A stretch of 64,000 nt of DNA from an uncultured Caryophanales bacterium (GTDB taxonomy: Bacteria > Bacillota_I > Bacilli_A > RF39 > UBA660), in NCBI GenBank assembly GCA_947564265.1, contig CANOBK010000001.1:186001-250000 (forward strand), read 5' to 3'. The notes under the pieces were generated by a model. The model saw only the letters and a list, made by a program, of their open reading frames with translations. It was not told the DNA's origin and made no database searches. Both the position numbers and the translations under genes were made by a program. How positions within the stretch are numbered: position 1 is the stretch's first letter; the number at the start of each line of letters is the position of its first letter. Shown one piece after another: positions 10,446 to 18,809 of the stretch.

Positions 10446-11015
10446 TTATGAATGAACGATTTCCATTAATTTATAGTATTCGAGGCCCTGAATGTTTGTA
10501 ATCATTTGTGTTAAAAACTCTGTTTGATGTGCTTGGTCAATCCCTTGCTTTTGATACTGCTTTGCCACATAATCTAAGAGTTCCATACGAACACTTTCAT
10601 CTAAAGTCTTAGTTCGAACCGATGCAATTAACTCTGGGACACTGATCATGGAAATCAGTTGTTTCATTTCCTCTACTGTACGACTTTTAAAGAATCCCGT
10701 CAATAGAAAAACATATCCATCATCCAAAGCATCGGCATTTAATTTTCCATCCTCTAATAAACTAGAAAAAGTAAGTAGATAAGCAATTTTCTCTAATTCA
10801 GAAATTAACATATCATCTACATAAGAGATAAATCCCAAGATTCTCTCTCCTCTTACTTCATCTACTTCTAGTAATTTAGAAAGTGCATCCTTTTTTTCAG
10901 TTCCCTTATATTCCTGATTAAAAGATGGATTAGAATCAATTACCTGTTCGACAGAACTAACAATATCTCTTAATCCTTTTCCTTGAAATATTTTTGTACT
11001 ATAATCTTTTTCCAT
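10446..11015 (-). CDS. hypothetical soluble protein between ruvB and queA
   Basis: About 189 residues from ATG 11015, which has GGAGGA 8 nt upstream; the frame stays open further up (to 11066) but there overlaps ruvB and lacks a ribosome binding site. The protein is mostly helical and acidic, without membrane segments or a recognised motif (for example [18 protein letters not shown] and [23 protein letters not shown]). Spacing of 19-20 bp to its neighbours says it belongs to the ruv-queA operon. No function is assigned. Confidence 0.7.
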   Translation of the reverse strand: MEKDYSTKIFQGKGLRDIVSSVEQVIDSNPSFNQEYKGTEKKDALSKLLEVDEVRGERILGFISYVDDMLISELEKIAYLLTFSSLLEDGKLNADALDDGYVFLLTGFFKSRTVEEMKQLISMISVPELIASVRTKTLDESVRMELLDYVAKQYQKQGIDQAHQTEFLTQMITNIQGLEYYKLMEIVHS

Positions 11016-11034
11016 AAATAGTCCTCCGATTTTT

Positions 11035-12045
11035 CTATGATTCAAAAATACTATTTTGATATTCAATTTTTAAATGCTCATAAGCTAGATGGGTAACAAC
11101 CCTTCCTCGAGGAGTCCTTTTAAGAAACCCCTGCTGTAATAAATATGGCTCATAAACATCTTCTATCGTTGTTACTTCTTCTCCAATCACACTAGCGATT
11201 GATTCAATTCCAACAGGACCTCCATTAAATTTTTGAATAATTGCAAGAAGTAATTGGTGATCCACTTCATCAAGCCCTCTTTCATCAATTTTTAATCTTC
11301 CCAGAGCTTTTTTTGTAATTTCTAAATCGATAACACCATTTCCTTCTACTAAAGCAAAGTCGCGTACTCGTTTAAATAAGCGATTCGCAATCCGTGGAGT
11401 TCCTCTACTACGGGAAGCAAGTTCATCTGCCGCCTCTTTTTCAATAGGAACTTGAAGCACTCTAGATGTTCTCTCTACAATTCTAGATAACTCTTCATCC
11501 GTATAAAATTGTAATTTGCATATAATCCCAAAACGATCCCGAAGAGGAGACGTTAAATCCCCAATCCTAGTTGTTGCGCCAACTAAGGTAAATTTAGGTA
11601 AGTTAATTCGAATGCTTCTAGAATTCCCATCTCCCCCAAAAATAATATCCAATGCGTAATCTTCCATTGCAGGATATAAAATTTCTTCAATATAAGATGG
11701 CATCCGATGAATCTCATCAATAAAGAGCACATCATTTGGTTCCAGCGTTGATAGAATCGCTGCTAAATCTCCCGGCTTCTCAATACTAGGCCCACTAGCA
11801 GTTCTTAGATTCACTCCAAGTTCATTCGCTATAATATTAGCAAGTGTTGTTTTTCCAAGTCCCGGAGGCCCATACAATAAAACATGGTCTAAGGCTTCCT
11901 CTCTCATCTTAGCAGATTCAATGTATACTTTTATATTTTGTTTCGCATCCTCTTGACCAATATATTCAGAGATTGTATCTGGACGAATATTTTGATCCAT
12001 AAAATCTTCTTCCAATTTTTCTCCTGAAATAATTCTATCATCCAT
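11035..12045 (-). CDS. ruvB: Holliday junction branch migration ATPase RuvB
   Basis: The hexameric AAA+ motor of RuvAB (336 residues from ATG 12045). Walker A is GPPGLGKT, Walker B DEIHRM, sensor 1 GATTR and the arginine finger sits in the LRDRFG block. The C-terminal winged helix ends with [11 protein letters not shown]. The start was chosen because AAGGAG lies 9-10 nt before it and the RuvB N-terminus aligns ([13 protein letters not shown]). The gene begins 2 nt after the stop of an unrelated 248-codon gene that separates it from ruvA. Confidence 0.97.
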   Translation of the reverse strand: MDDRIISGEKLEEDFMDQNIRPDTISEYIGQEDAKQNIKVYIESAKMREEALDHVLLYGPPGLGKTTLANIIANELGVNLRTASGPSIEKPGDLAAILSTLEPNDVLFIDEIHRMPSYIEEILYPAMEDYALDIIFGGDGNSRSIRINLPKFTLVGATTRIGDLTSPLRDRFGIICKLQFYTDEELSRIVERTSRVLQVPIEKEAADELASRSRGTPRIANRLFKRVRDFALVEGNGVIDLEITKKALGRLKIDERGLDEVDHQLLLAIIQKFNGGPVGIESIASVIGEEVTTIEDVYEPYLLQQGFLKRTPRGRVVTHLAYEHLKIEYQNSIFES

Positions 12046-12046
12046 A

Positions 12047-12793
12047 TTAGGCACTCCTTTCTTTTTTCCTTTTTGTGATATCTTTCTCAAAATATCCCTC
12101 ATTCTTACGATCTAATAAAAACTGATCAATTATAGGAGAGTGGTTTTCTCCTCCATATAAAATGAGTCCCCCTTCTTTTTTAGAAACAAAATGTAAGTAT
12201 CCTAGATTCTCTAGTAAAAAATCATTACACGTTCCACCCTCTTGTAGGCAAGATTGGAAATCACTGATCAGCATAGGATTCTCAATCAGTAGCATATTAG
12301 TGATTGTCATATTGGTTACCCCATGACTTCCTCTTTGATCAAAACCAGTCGTTGACATCATCATTACTCCCTGATCTGTAATTACAGAAGAATAGAATCT
12401 TTTACTAGAAATTGGACGACATTTAAGTTCAGAATTAGAACATGGATTGATATAAGGAAGTTGCGCTAAATAATAACGATCCTGTAATGCATTCAAAATT
12501 GTCCTATACTTAATTGTACCATACATATCTACTAAATCAGAAATTTCTAAGGCAATTAAACTACCATTTCTATGAGCTAAAATCAAGTTATCATTCAGTA
12601 AAGGACCAACAAAAGCGTATTTTAAATAAAAAACAACAAAATCAAAATAGGGAGAAAAATTTTTATAGTCTTTGGCAAACTGAAAAAAGGCCTCTTGATT
12701 TTCAGTCCTTTGACAAATTTCTTTACAAAAATTTTGCAGATGGAAATAGTCAACCTCTATCCATTCATCTTCTGGGGTAAGAAAGCCTGTCAT
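12047..12793 (-). CDS. unknown protein encoded between ruvA and ruvB
   Basis: A 248-residue soluble protein with no domain that I recognise. Notable stretches are an aromatic N-terminal half ([21 protein letters not shown]), a [18 protein letters not shown] core and a Lys/Arg-rich C-terminus ([11 protein letters not shown]). Cysteines are scattered and do not form an obvious metal site. It lies 14 bp after ruvA and 1 nt before ruvB, so it is co-expressed with the resolvase motor. Most Bacilli have ruvA and ruvB directly adjacent, so this insertion is unusual. Function is unknown. Confidence 0.75.
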   Translation of the reverse strand: MTGFLTPEDEWIEVDYFHLQNFCKEICQRTENQEAFFQFAKDYKNFSPYFDFVVFYLKYAFVGPLLNDNLILAHRNGSLIALEISDLVDMYGTIKYRTILNALQDRYYLAQLPYINPCSNSELKCRPISSKRFYSSVITDQGVMMMSTTGFDQRGSHGVTNMTITNMLLIENPMLISDFQSCLQEGGTCNDFLLENLGYLHFVSKKEGGLILYGGENHSPIIDQFLLDRKNEGYFEKDITKRKKERSA

Positions 12794-12807
12794 TTCTATC
12801 TCTCCTT

Positions 12808-13365
12808 TTATTTTAGTAATAATTTTAAAGCTTCTTTTACTTGATCTTCAATTGATAAATTAGCATCAACCTTTGGTAAAATCGTACGAACTTCTTTTTC
12901 TTTGTATCCTAAGCCCTGTAATACTTCTAATAATTCTTCATAACTATTAGAATGATCCATCGTATTTACGTCAATTGACAATTTTCCTTTTAAATCTAAG
13001 ATAATCTGTTTTGCGAGTTTTTCTCCAATTTTTGGAAATTTTTTTAAGTATAAAACATTTTCTCGCTCTATCGCATCCATAATTCCAGAAATAGACCCTG
13101 TTGCTAAAATAGGAAGTGCCATTTTTGGCCCTAGCCCTTTTACTGCGATTAATCTTAAAAACAACTCTTTTTCTTCTTTTGTTTTAAATCCATAGAGGCT
13201 ATGCTCGTCTTCCCGTATCTGTTGATATACATATACTTTATATTCTTTATTTAAATCAAAGGAATATGGATTTGGTGTATTAATTAAATAACCAATTCCC
13301 GAAACTTCTAAAAGAATGGCATTCCCTTCTACATCTGTTACTTTTCCAATCATATAACTATACAT
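12808..13365 (-). CDS. ruvA: Holliday junction-binding protein RuvA
   Basis: This 185-residue DNA-binding partner of RuvB has an OB-fold N-terminus (MIGKVTDVEGNAILLEVSGIGYLINTP), the typical VYQQIREDEHSLYGF strand, the HhH segments LIAVKGLGPKMALPIL and FPKIGEKLAKQII, and the C-terminal RuvB-binding three-helix domain (ALQGLGY-like LQGLGYKEKEV). The start at ATG 13365 follows GGAGGGTGACATA. It is slightly shorter than the usual 195-205 residues, mainly in the flexible linker. It begins the ruvA-x-ruvB-hyp-queA operon. Confidence 0.96.
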   Translation of the reverse strand: MYSYMIGKVTDVEGNAILLEVSGIGYLINTPNPYSFDLNKEYKVYVYQQIREDEHSLYGFKTKEEKELFLRLIAVKGLGPKMALPILATGSISGIMDAIERENVLYLKKFPKIGEKLAKQIILDLKGKLSIDVNTMDHSNSYEELLEVLQGLGYKEKEVRTILPKVDANLSIEDQVKEALKLLLK

Positions 13366-13380
13366 TATGTCACCCTCCAC

Positions 13381-13394
13381 TACTATTAATAGTA
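13381..13394. promoter_or_regulatory. 14-bp palindrome between the -10 region and ruvA
   Basis: TACTATTAATAGTA is a perfect palindrome overlapping a minus-strand TATACT (13396-13391) and ending about 16 nt before the ruvA start. It could be an operator, but it is A/T-only apart from one base pair type, so chance is possible. Confidence 0.25.
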
Positions 13395-13455
13395 TATAAT
13401 AATTTCTATCTTTTTCCTAGACCGAACACAGGAATTTGTCACTTAAAATTTAAAA

Positions 13456-13510
13456 ATTGATTCTATCTAAAGAAATTCTTGCAAGTCTTCTCTTTAACAA
13501 TAGAATCAAT
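13456..13510 (-). terminator. intrinsic terminator downstream of divIB
   Basis: An 11-bp perfect stem ATTGATTCTAT / ATAGAATCAAT encloses a loop with an inner AAAGA/TTCTTT pairing. On the minus strand it is followed by TTTTTAAATTTT. It separates the mur/div operon from ruvA. Confidence 0.75.
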
Positions 13511-13528
13511 CCTGTTTTCAATTATCTT

Positions 13529-14236
13529 TTATTGATTATCTGGAATACTACCATCTTCCATGATTTGAAAATGGTTTCCAGAATCTAGATATAAGATACC
13601 TTTCTTCCCATCCAGTTTTTCTAAAACTTGTTCATAATAATTTATATTTTGGAATTTTGTTAGAGTTAGATAAACATAATTGCCATCATTCATATATAAA
13701 AGAAAACGATCTTTATCTTGTTCATTTGGAAAGTATGTAATCTCTGAGATTAAATAACGGATACTGATATCAATCTTCCCCATTTGTTTTAAAAATGTAT
13801 CATACTTGGTATCAGGCACATAATTTAAAAGTCCCAAAACAGGCTCATTTAAATCTGTTTTAGAAATCTCGGTTCCATCAGATAAAACAAGCATTTGACT
13901 TTCTACTTTTTCAAAAAGTGGTTCATTTTCTTTCACTTCAATTTCAATCGTTCCCCAAAACTTTCTAGAGATTTTGGCTTTTTGAATCCAAGGATTTTTT
14001 TCCAAACTCTTTTCTAAGGGTTGGGCAAAACTTCGAATAAAACTAGGATATTCTTGAATATTAGCAATTTCAATAATCTCTTGATCTGTTAAATAACTAT
14101 TTCCTGTAACAATAATATTTCGAATCGGTAAGTCTAAAATTATTTTTCCAGCAAAGCATAATACTACAGCAATCACTAGAAAAATGAAAACTGGCAACAA
14201 ACGAATTCTCAGTTTTTTTGTTACTTTTTTATCCAT
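13529..14236 (-). CDS. divIB: cell division protein FtsQ/DivIB
   Basis: A 235-residue bitopic divisome protein. A basic cytoplasmic tail (MDKKVTKKLRIRL) and one TM helix (about 18-40) precede a POTRA domain (PIRNIIVTGNSYLTDQEIIEIANI) and the beta domain (WIQKAKISRKFWGTIEIEVKENEPLF). The C-terminal region is short. The start is ATG 14236, with GGGAG 8 nt upstream; the TTG 14251 lies inside murB. It is the last gene of the murG-murB-divIB operon. FtsQ/DivIB links FtsL and DivIC and is active at the septum. Confidence 0.9.
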   Translation of the reverse strand: MDKKVTKKLRIRLLPVFIFLVIAVVLCFAGKIILDLPIRNIIVTGNSYLTDQEIIEIANIQEYPSFIRSFAQPLEKSLEKNPWIQKAKISRKFWGTIEIEVKENEPLFEKVESQMLVLSDGTEISKTDLNEPVLGLLNYVPDTKYDTFLKQMGKIDISIRYLISEITYFPNEQDKDRFLLYMNDGNYVYLTLTKFQNINYYEQVLEKLDGKKGILYLDSGNHFQIMEDGSIPDNQ

Positions 14237-14241
14237 AGTCT

Positions 14242-15147
14242 CTACTCCCAATTTTTAAATTCTTGTTCTACTTTTAAGTCTATATGATATTTATCCTTTA
14301 CTTCTTCTTGAACAAAATCAATTAAATCTTTAATATCTTTGGCTTTTGCATTTTGATAATTCACAATGAAATTCGCATGTTTATCACTAATCATTGCACC
14401 GCCTTTAGTAAGACCTTTGTATCCCAAATCCTCAATCATTTTTCCAACATACATTCCTTCTGGATTTCGGAACACACTACCAGCTGAAGGATATTCTAGT
14501 GGCTGTGTTTGTAATCTACGTTTTTTTCTTTCTTGGACAATTGCCTCAATTTCTTCTCTTTTTCCTGGCTTCAATTTAATCGTTGCTTCTAGACAAATAT
14601 ATCCTGGATGTGTCTTTAAAAAAGAAGTTCGATAATGAAATTGAAGTTCTTTATTTACCATTGTAATAATTCTTAAATTTGGAGTTAATACTTTAATAGA
14701 AGAAACAACATATCCCATATCGCTTTTATAAGCTCCTGCATTCATATAAACAGCTCCACCAATGGAACCAGGAATTCCTGTTGCAAACTCTAATCCAGAA
14801 AGCCCCTTTCTTCCAGCCATCATAGCCACCTTCATTAAAGAAGCTCCCGCACCAACAATTAATTTATTTCCTCTCCAGGTAATTTGGTTTAAATTATCTA
14901 ATTTAATAATTACTCCTTGATACTTTCGATCACTAAATAAAACGTTAGATCCTCTTCCTAAAATCATATAAGGGACTTTCTTAACTTTTAGTTTTCGAAT
15001 GAGTCGTACTAAATCTTCTACACTTTTTGGGAAAATCATCATCTTACAAATTCCACCAACTTTATATGTTGTATGTTCTTTTAGTGAAACATCAGTTAAG
15101 ACTTTCCCATACTCTTCCTTCTTGATTTCCTTTAATAATTCTTCCAT
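14242..15147 (-). CDS. murB: UDP-N-acetylenolpyruvoylglucosamine reductase
   Basis: This 301-residue FAD enzyme makes UDP-MurNAc. FAD-binding blocks are MILGRGSNVLFSD and the GLEFATGIPGSIGGAVYMNAGAY signature. YPSAGSVFRNP contains the catalytic Ser of type II MurB, and the C-terminal KHANFIVN block is present. The loop characteristic of type I enzymes is absent, so it is type IIb. The start lies 2 nt after the murG stop, with GGAGAA overlapping that stop. Its own stop overlaps the divIB Shine-Dalgarno. Confidence 0.97.
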   Translation of the reverse strand: MEELLKEIKKEEYGKVLTDVSLKEHTTYKVGGICKMMIFPKSVEDLVRLIRKLKVKKVPYMILGRGSNVLFSDRKYQGVIIKLDNLNQITWRGNKLIVGAGASLMKVAMMAGRKGLSGLEFATGIPGSIGGAVYMNAGAYKSDMGYVVSSIKVLTPNLRIITMVNKELQFHYRTSFLKTHPGYICLEATIKLKPGKREEIEAIVQERKKRRLQTQPLEYPSAGSVFRNPEGMYVGKMIEDLGYKGLTKGGAMISDKHANFIVNYQNAKAKDIKDLIDFVQEEVKDKYHIDLKVEQEFKNWE

Positions 15148-15149
15148 GT

Positions 15150-16232
15150 CTATTCTCCATCTATTAAAGTACGAATTACTTTATAAATTCTAGTAGCGGA
15201 GTCTTCTACTCCTAATGCCTTGGCACTCTTTTTCATTTTCTCATAAACCACGGTATCATTCAAGATAAAATCAATTTTTTCAATTAAAATTTCTTTTGTA
15301 AAATCTTTTTCTTCAATGATAATTGTTGCATTCTTTTCTTCTAACGCCTGAGCATTTTTTAACTGATGATTATGTGTTACATAAGGACTAGGAACCATAA
15401 TACTAGGAAGTCCAATAGAAGTAATTTCTGCAATCGTAGAAGCTCCTGCTCTTGTAACAATCAAATCTGTCTGTTTTAAAACACCAAGCATTTGATCTAG
15501 ATATGGTACCACTTTTACATTATTGGGAATCCTATCATTTTTAAATTGTTCATAATAAGATTTTCCTGTTACTATGATAACCTCATAGGATTTTTCTTTA
15601 AACACAGGAATCATTTCTTTTAGTTTTTGGTTTATGGTAGTAGAACCTAAAGAGCCCATTACAATTAATACTAATTTTTTATCTTTCGATAATCCTAATT
15701 CTTTTTTTGGAACAATCTTTGCATTTAAGATTTCTTCACTTCTAGGATTTCCAGAAAAGAATACTTTTTCTTTTGGAAAATACTTTATACTTTCTTCTAA
15801 AGAAACACCAATCTTATCTGCATATTTTGATAGAAATTTATTAGATACACCAGGAATTGAATTTTGTTCATGAATGAATGTTTTATATCCTAATTTCTTG
15901 GCAGTTGATATCACGGGTGCTGTCACATATCCACCCACACCTAATACGATATCAGGATGAAACTCTTTTATTTTTTTCTTTAAGTCTTTTACACTTTTTC
16001 TGTAGTCTTTTAATACTTTAAAGTTTCGAAAAAGATGCTTACGATCAATTCCTGAAATAGAAATTGGAAAATAAGGAATTCCTTCCTTTGGAATGATTGT
16101 ATGTTCCATTCGATCAGTTGTACCAATATATAAAAATTCACTTTCTGGTTCTTTCTCTTTAATTTTATGAATGATGGCAAGAGCAGGATAAATATGTCCT
16201 CCTGTTCCTCCGGCACTAATAATAACTTTCAT
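15150..16232 (-). CDS. murG: undecaprenyl-PP-MurNAc-pentapeptide GlcNAc transferase
   Basis: This 360-residue GT28 enzyme converts lipid I to lipid II on the cytoplasmic membrane face. It shows the N-terminal glycine-rich loop GGTGGHIYPALAI, the GVGGYVTAPV and HEQNSIPG blocks, and the C-terminal UDP-GlcNAc site TRAGASTIAEITSIGLPSIMVPSP with the HNHQ..NA segment. It is full length and is the first gene of the murG-murB-divIB operon, downstream of an extended -10 promoter. Confidence 0.98.
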   Translation of the reverse strand: MKVIISAGGTGGHIYPALAIIHKIKEKEPESEFLYIGTTDRMEHTIIPKEGIPYFPISISGIDRKHLFRNFKVLKDYRKSVKDLKKKIKEFHPDIVLGVGGYVTAPVISTAKKLGYKTFIHEQNSIPGVSNKFLSKYADKIGVSLEESIKYFPKEKVFFSGNPRSEEILNAKIVPKKELGLSKDKKLVLIVMGSLGSTTINQKLKEMIPVFKEKSYEVIIVTGKSYYEQFKNDRIPNNVKVVPYLDQMLGVLKQTDLIVTRAGASTIAEITSIGLPSIMVPSPYVTHNHQLKNAQALEEKNATIIIEEKDFTKEILIEKIDFILNDTVVYEKMKKSAKALGVEDSATRIYKVIRTLIDGE

Positions 16233-16252
16233 TCTACCACACCCTATGTTTC

Positions 16253-16261
16253 ATTATAACA
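16253..16261 (-). promoter_or_regulatory. extended -10 promoter of murG
   Basis: On the minus strand, TGTTATAAT gives an extended -10 about 20 nt before the murG start. The wider TATGTTATAATG is also found in front of the popT-like gene (23613-23618). No clear -35. Confidence 0.6.
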
Positions 16262-16375
16262 TAAGTATATGTCTTTTTCTACGATTTATTAAGATTCACT
16301 CTATTAAAAGTGTATAGTTTTTTTACTTATAAATTTGATAGAAAAATGTTAGAACGTGGAATAAAAAAGTTTCTA

Positions 16376-16404
16376 TTGACAGATTCAATTAAAAATGATA
16401 AAAT
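16376..16404 (+). promoter_or_regulatory. strong sigma-A promoter of the orphan gene
   Basis: TTGACA (16376-16381), a 17-bp spacer and TAAAAT (16399-16404). The predicted transcript starts near 16411 and has a leader of about 95 nt. Confidence 0.85.
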
Positions 16405-16433
16405 GAATAACGTTGCATGTATAGCAATATTAG

Positions 16434-16460
16434 AAGTATCCTATTTTGTGATGCTTTTTT
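16434..16460 (+). terminator. terminator-like hairpin in the leader of the orphan gene
   Basis: AAGTATC (16434-16440) pairs with GATGCTT (16450-16456, one G-T pair) and runs into T6. It lies between the promoter and the ribosome binding site (AAGGAGG near 16497), so it could attenuate the gene or release a leader RNA of about 50 nt. Confidence 0.45.
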
Positions 16461-16507
16461 ATTTGCACCAATGAAAGAGATTTCAGGAATAATTAAGGAG
16501 GTATATC

Positions 16508-17092
16508 ATGGAACTATTATCAGAAGATAGAATTTCAGATGAAAGTTTACTAAACAAGATTGATTGTTTCTTGGAAAGTAAGGAAATCTATCAATCAGCC
16601 AGCCCTACATATTCAGAGTTTAGTCTTTTTATAGATATTCAATATCTTAAAAAATTGCAGTTATTATTAGGAAAGAGTATAGAAGTAAATACATACTATT
16701 TAGGAGAATCCTATTACACAAATACAAAAATCATATCAGAATCTTATACTGTTTTAACTCCAATGTATTTAAAAAGAAAACTAAAACAATTATCAGACAG
16801 TTTAGAAAGAGTAAATAGTACAATGCAATCCCTTTTAAAACAAACAGAAAGTTACTCTCAATTAACTGATCCTAACAATTGGTTCGAATGGTGGAACGAA
16901 TATGTAGAAACTTTAACAGAGGTAGAATGGGAATATATTTCAGACTGTAGAAAACACTTGAAAGAACCAATTGGAATACAACCTCAGAAAACACTAGTAC
17001 AATTTGTGATAGAACAACAAGAAAAATCAAGAATACAAAGTGAACCAACAAGATCAAATCAAAAACGATATAAAGAAGTTGCCTCTGCATAA
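16508..17092 (+). CDS. orphan soluble protein of unknown function
   Basis: A 194-residue protein without a signal peptide or membrane segments. The middle is helical (YLKRKLKQLSDSLERVNSTMQSLLKQTESY), followed by a Trp-rich patch (NNWFEWWNEYVETLTEVEWEY). The C-terminal 25 residues are polar and basic. I recognise no family. Expression signals are strong: TTGACA-17-TAAAAT, an attenuator-like leader hairpin, AAGGAGG 6 nt before ATG and a strong terminator. It is the only plus-strand gene in the division cluster and part of the islet separating murG from the SEDS gene, which suggests acquisition. Confidence 0.75.
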   Translation: MELLSEDRISDESLLNKIDCFLESKEIYQSASPTYSEFSLFIDIQYLKKLQLLLGKSIEVNTYYLGESYYTNTKIISESYTVLTPMYLKRKLKQLSDSLERVNSTMQSLLKQTESYSQLTDPNNWFEWWNEYVETLTEVEWEYISDCRKHLKEPIGIQPQKTLVQFVIEQQEKSRIQSEPTRSNQKRYKEVASA

Positions 17093-17094
17093 AT

Positions 17095-17137
17095 AAAACG
17101 ATAGATGAAGGAATCCCTTCGAAAACTATCGTTTTTT
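17095..17137 (+). terminator. intrinsic terminator of the orphan gene
   Basis: AAAACGATAG (17095-17104) pairs with CTATCGTTTT (17126-17135), with an inner GAAGG/CCTTC stem. It is followed by further T. Confidence 0.9.
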
Positions 17138-17331
17138 TGTTTTCAAAAATATTTTATTGAAATCAATCTATTAAATAACATATAATGTTTCAATATTTTC
17201 TTCATAGATACCATTAATAGCATGTTCACCCTAGGATGTAATTTATACTAATAGTCTCATTTCTATTTTTCTGAAACAATATTATAATAATTTTATTATG
17301 ACCTTAGATTTTTTACAAATCAATTATAATC
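17138..17331. other. A/T-rich intergenic stretch
   Basis: About 190 bp between convergent genes. I see no ORF, promoter or convincing hairpin in it, and no clear terminator for the minus-strand nucleosidase-like gene. Confidence 0.5.
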
Positions 17332-17997
17332 TTAAATAACTTTATTTAAATAGTAATCATATATTTTATTCATTATTATAGGTATGTTACTAATATATAT
17401 TTTATATTGCTCCTCATGTGATGTTTCTTTTGTTGATTTATTCTCGTTTGTTGGAAAATCAGAGATTCCCTTAATTATTAATACATCTACCTTATTTTTT
17501 TTACAAACAAAGGCAATACTTGCTGCTTCAGTATCACAAACTGTTATATTATTATCTTTTAAAATTGTATAATCATTCCACATAACTACTGGTTTGTCTT
17601 GTGTAGCAATAGTTCCAGTATTATACTCAATATTCAATTTTGATAAATCTATTTCTACATTAAATTTAGTTTTAATTAATGGTTCTGTTTCTCTTACAGT
17701 ACAATCTGTTTGAACAGCTAAACTGGGAATAACAATATCATATTGTTTATAATTTGTATCTATCCCTGCACAAGTTCCTACTACAATTATTTTGTTTAAA
17801 TTGAAATGATCTATCATATATTGTGCAGCAGCACTGGAGGATGTTTTCCTAACGTTACATCTATAAAAGATTACATTCTTATCATTTATTTTATAATAAA
17901 AATATTCTCCATATGGATACTCCTTAGTTTCGCTAATGCAGTAATATTTTTTTGTATTAATCCATTCATTTTCTTCTGCTATACTTATTCCAATCAT
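17332..17997 (-). CDS. MTA/SAH nucleosidase-like phosphorylase-superfamily protein
   Basis: A 221-residue protein of the PNP/MTAN superfamily. It has NKIIVVGTCAGIDTNYKQYDIVIP (compare the family TGSAGG...GDVV block), the ribose-binding ETEAASIAFVC near the expected VEMEAAA position, and a late KGISDFPT with the catalytic-type Asp. The usual MTAN N-terminal AMEEE is replaced by SIAEENEW. Divergence from housekeeping MTAN makes the substrate uncertain: methylthioadenosine, SAH or another nucleoside. GC content and codon use are lower than in the neighbours, and it sits in the islet splitting the division genes, so recent acquisition is likely. The start is supported by GGAGG 8 nt before ATG. 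Confidence 0.75.
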   Translation of the reverse strand: MIGISIAEENEWINTKKYYCISETKEYPYGEYFYYKINDKNVIFYRCNVRKTSSSAAAQYMIDHFNLNKIIVVGTCAGIDTNYKQYDIVIPSLAVQTDCTVRETEPLIKTKFNVEIDLSKLNIEYNTGTIATQDKPVVMWNDYTILKDNNITVCDTEAASIAFVCKKNKVDVLIIKGISDFPTNENKSTKETSHEEQYKIYISNIPIIMNKIYDYYLNKVI

Positions 17998-18661
17998 GGC
18001 ACTATACCTCCAAATAATGATTATATATATTTATATTATATTTAAAAAAAATATTATTTTCAATAAATTTTAAACTCGTCAACAGTTGAATGATAGTTTC
18101 ATTGTACTTCCCTATTTTTTATTTTAAAATTTAGAATAACAAAAAAAATACTATAACTGTTTTTTTGTCATCACAGAAAAAAGTTTAAGTTTTTGAAATT
18201 CTATTAGTAAGAAATTATGTAGCTAAAAGATTAAAAACTTTACAGTTTTTCATTTATAAAGGTATTCTGTTTTACTTTTGAAATAATAATTTTATCTTTA
18301 TAATATAAAGGTAAAATTATTTCCCGGGAAATTTTTTTTATACACAAAATGACAATCTACTTTTAAAAATTTTACAGTTATTTTAGGAAAATTAACAGCT
18401 TTCATAAAATTATTTTTCTAGACTGCTTTACTATCATTAGAATTATGAATTTGTTTAGACTTTTTATTTTAAAGCCAAGTAAATCAACGGTTTTACAAAG
18501 AATAAATCTATTTTTACTATTTAAAAGAAATAATCAAAAAATTTTTACATTTTTCTTTTACAATATTAAAAAAGAGAATTGCATCCTGATAAATTAGGCA
18601 AAAATTACTTTACGTATTATAGGATATGTTTACATTAATAACTTACATTTTCTTACACTTT
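17998..18661. other. long gene-poor, very A/T-rich region
   Basis: About 660 bp without a credible ORF on either strand. The minus-strand promoter of the nucleosidase-like gene (TATAAT near 18018) is at its left edge. The motif TTTACAGTT recurs (near 18240 and 18370). No RNA gene or strong hairpin was recognised. It looks like decayed foreign DNA. Confidence 0.5.
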
Positions 18662-18787
18662 TTATTTTTCTTCTAGTAATTCTTTATCAATCAATTTTAA
18701 ATTATAATCTAACATTTCTACATAAGATCCGTTTGTGATTGTATCATTTATCAGTACCTTTTCCCTTTCTTTTCTATCCCATTTTAT
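18662..18787 (-). pseudogene. possible 3' remnant of an unknown gene
   Basis: A 41-codon minus-strand frame reads protein-like (IKWDRKEREKVLINDTITN, later YVEMLDYNLKLIDKELLEEK) and ends at TAA. It is preceded immediately by a stop and has no start codon or ribosome binding site at its beginning. It lies just downstream of the SEDS gene. The codon pattern suggests a truncated gene end; the family is not recognised. Confidence 0.3.
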
Positions 18788-18809
18788 TTATTTAGTGAAT
18801 CTTGGAAAA

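Noticed and set aside
13418..13440. Possible LexA/SOS box upstream of ruvA (CGAAC followed by a weak second half)
   Set aside because: Only one half-site fits CGAACNNNNGTTCG; the second half (AATTT) has too many mismatches.
16010..16216. Minus-strand 68-codon frame within murG
   Set aside because: Alternative frame of murG, whose motifs are unmistakable.
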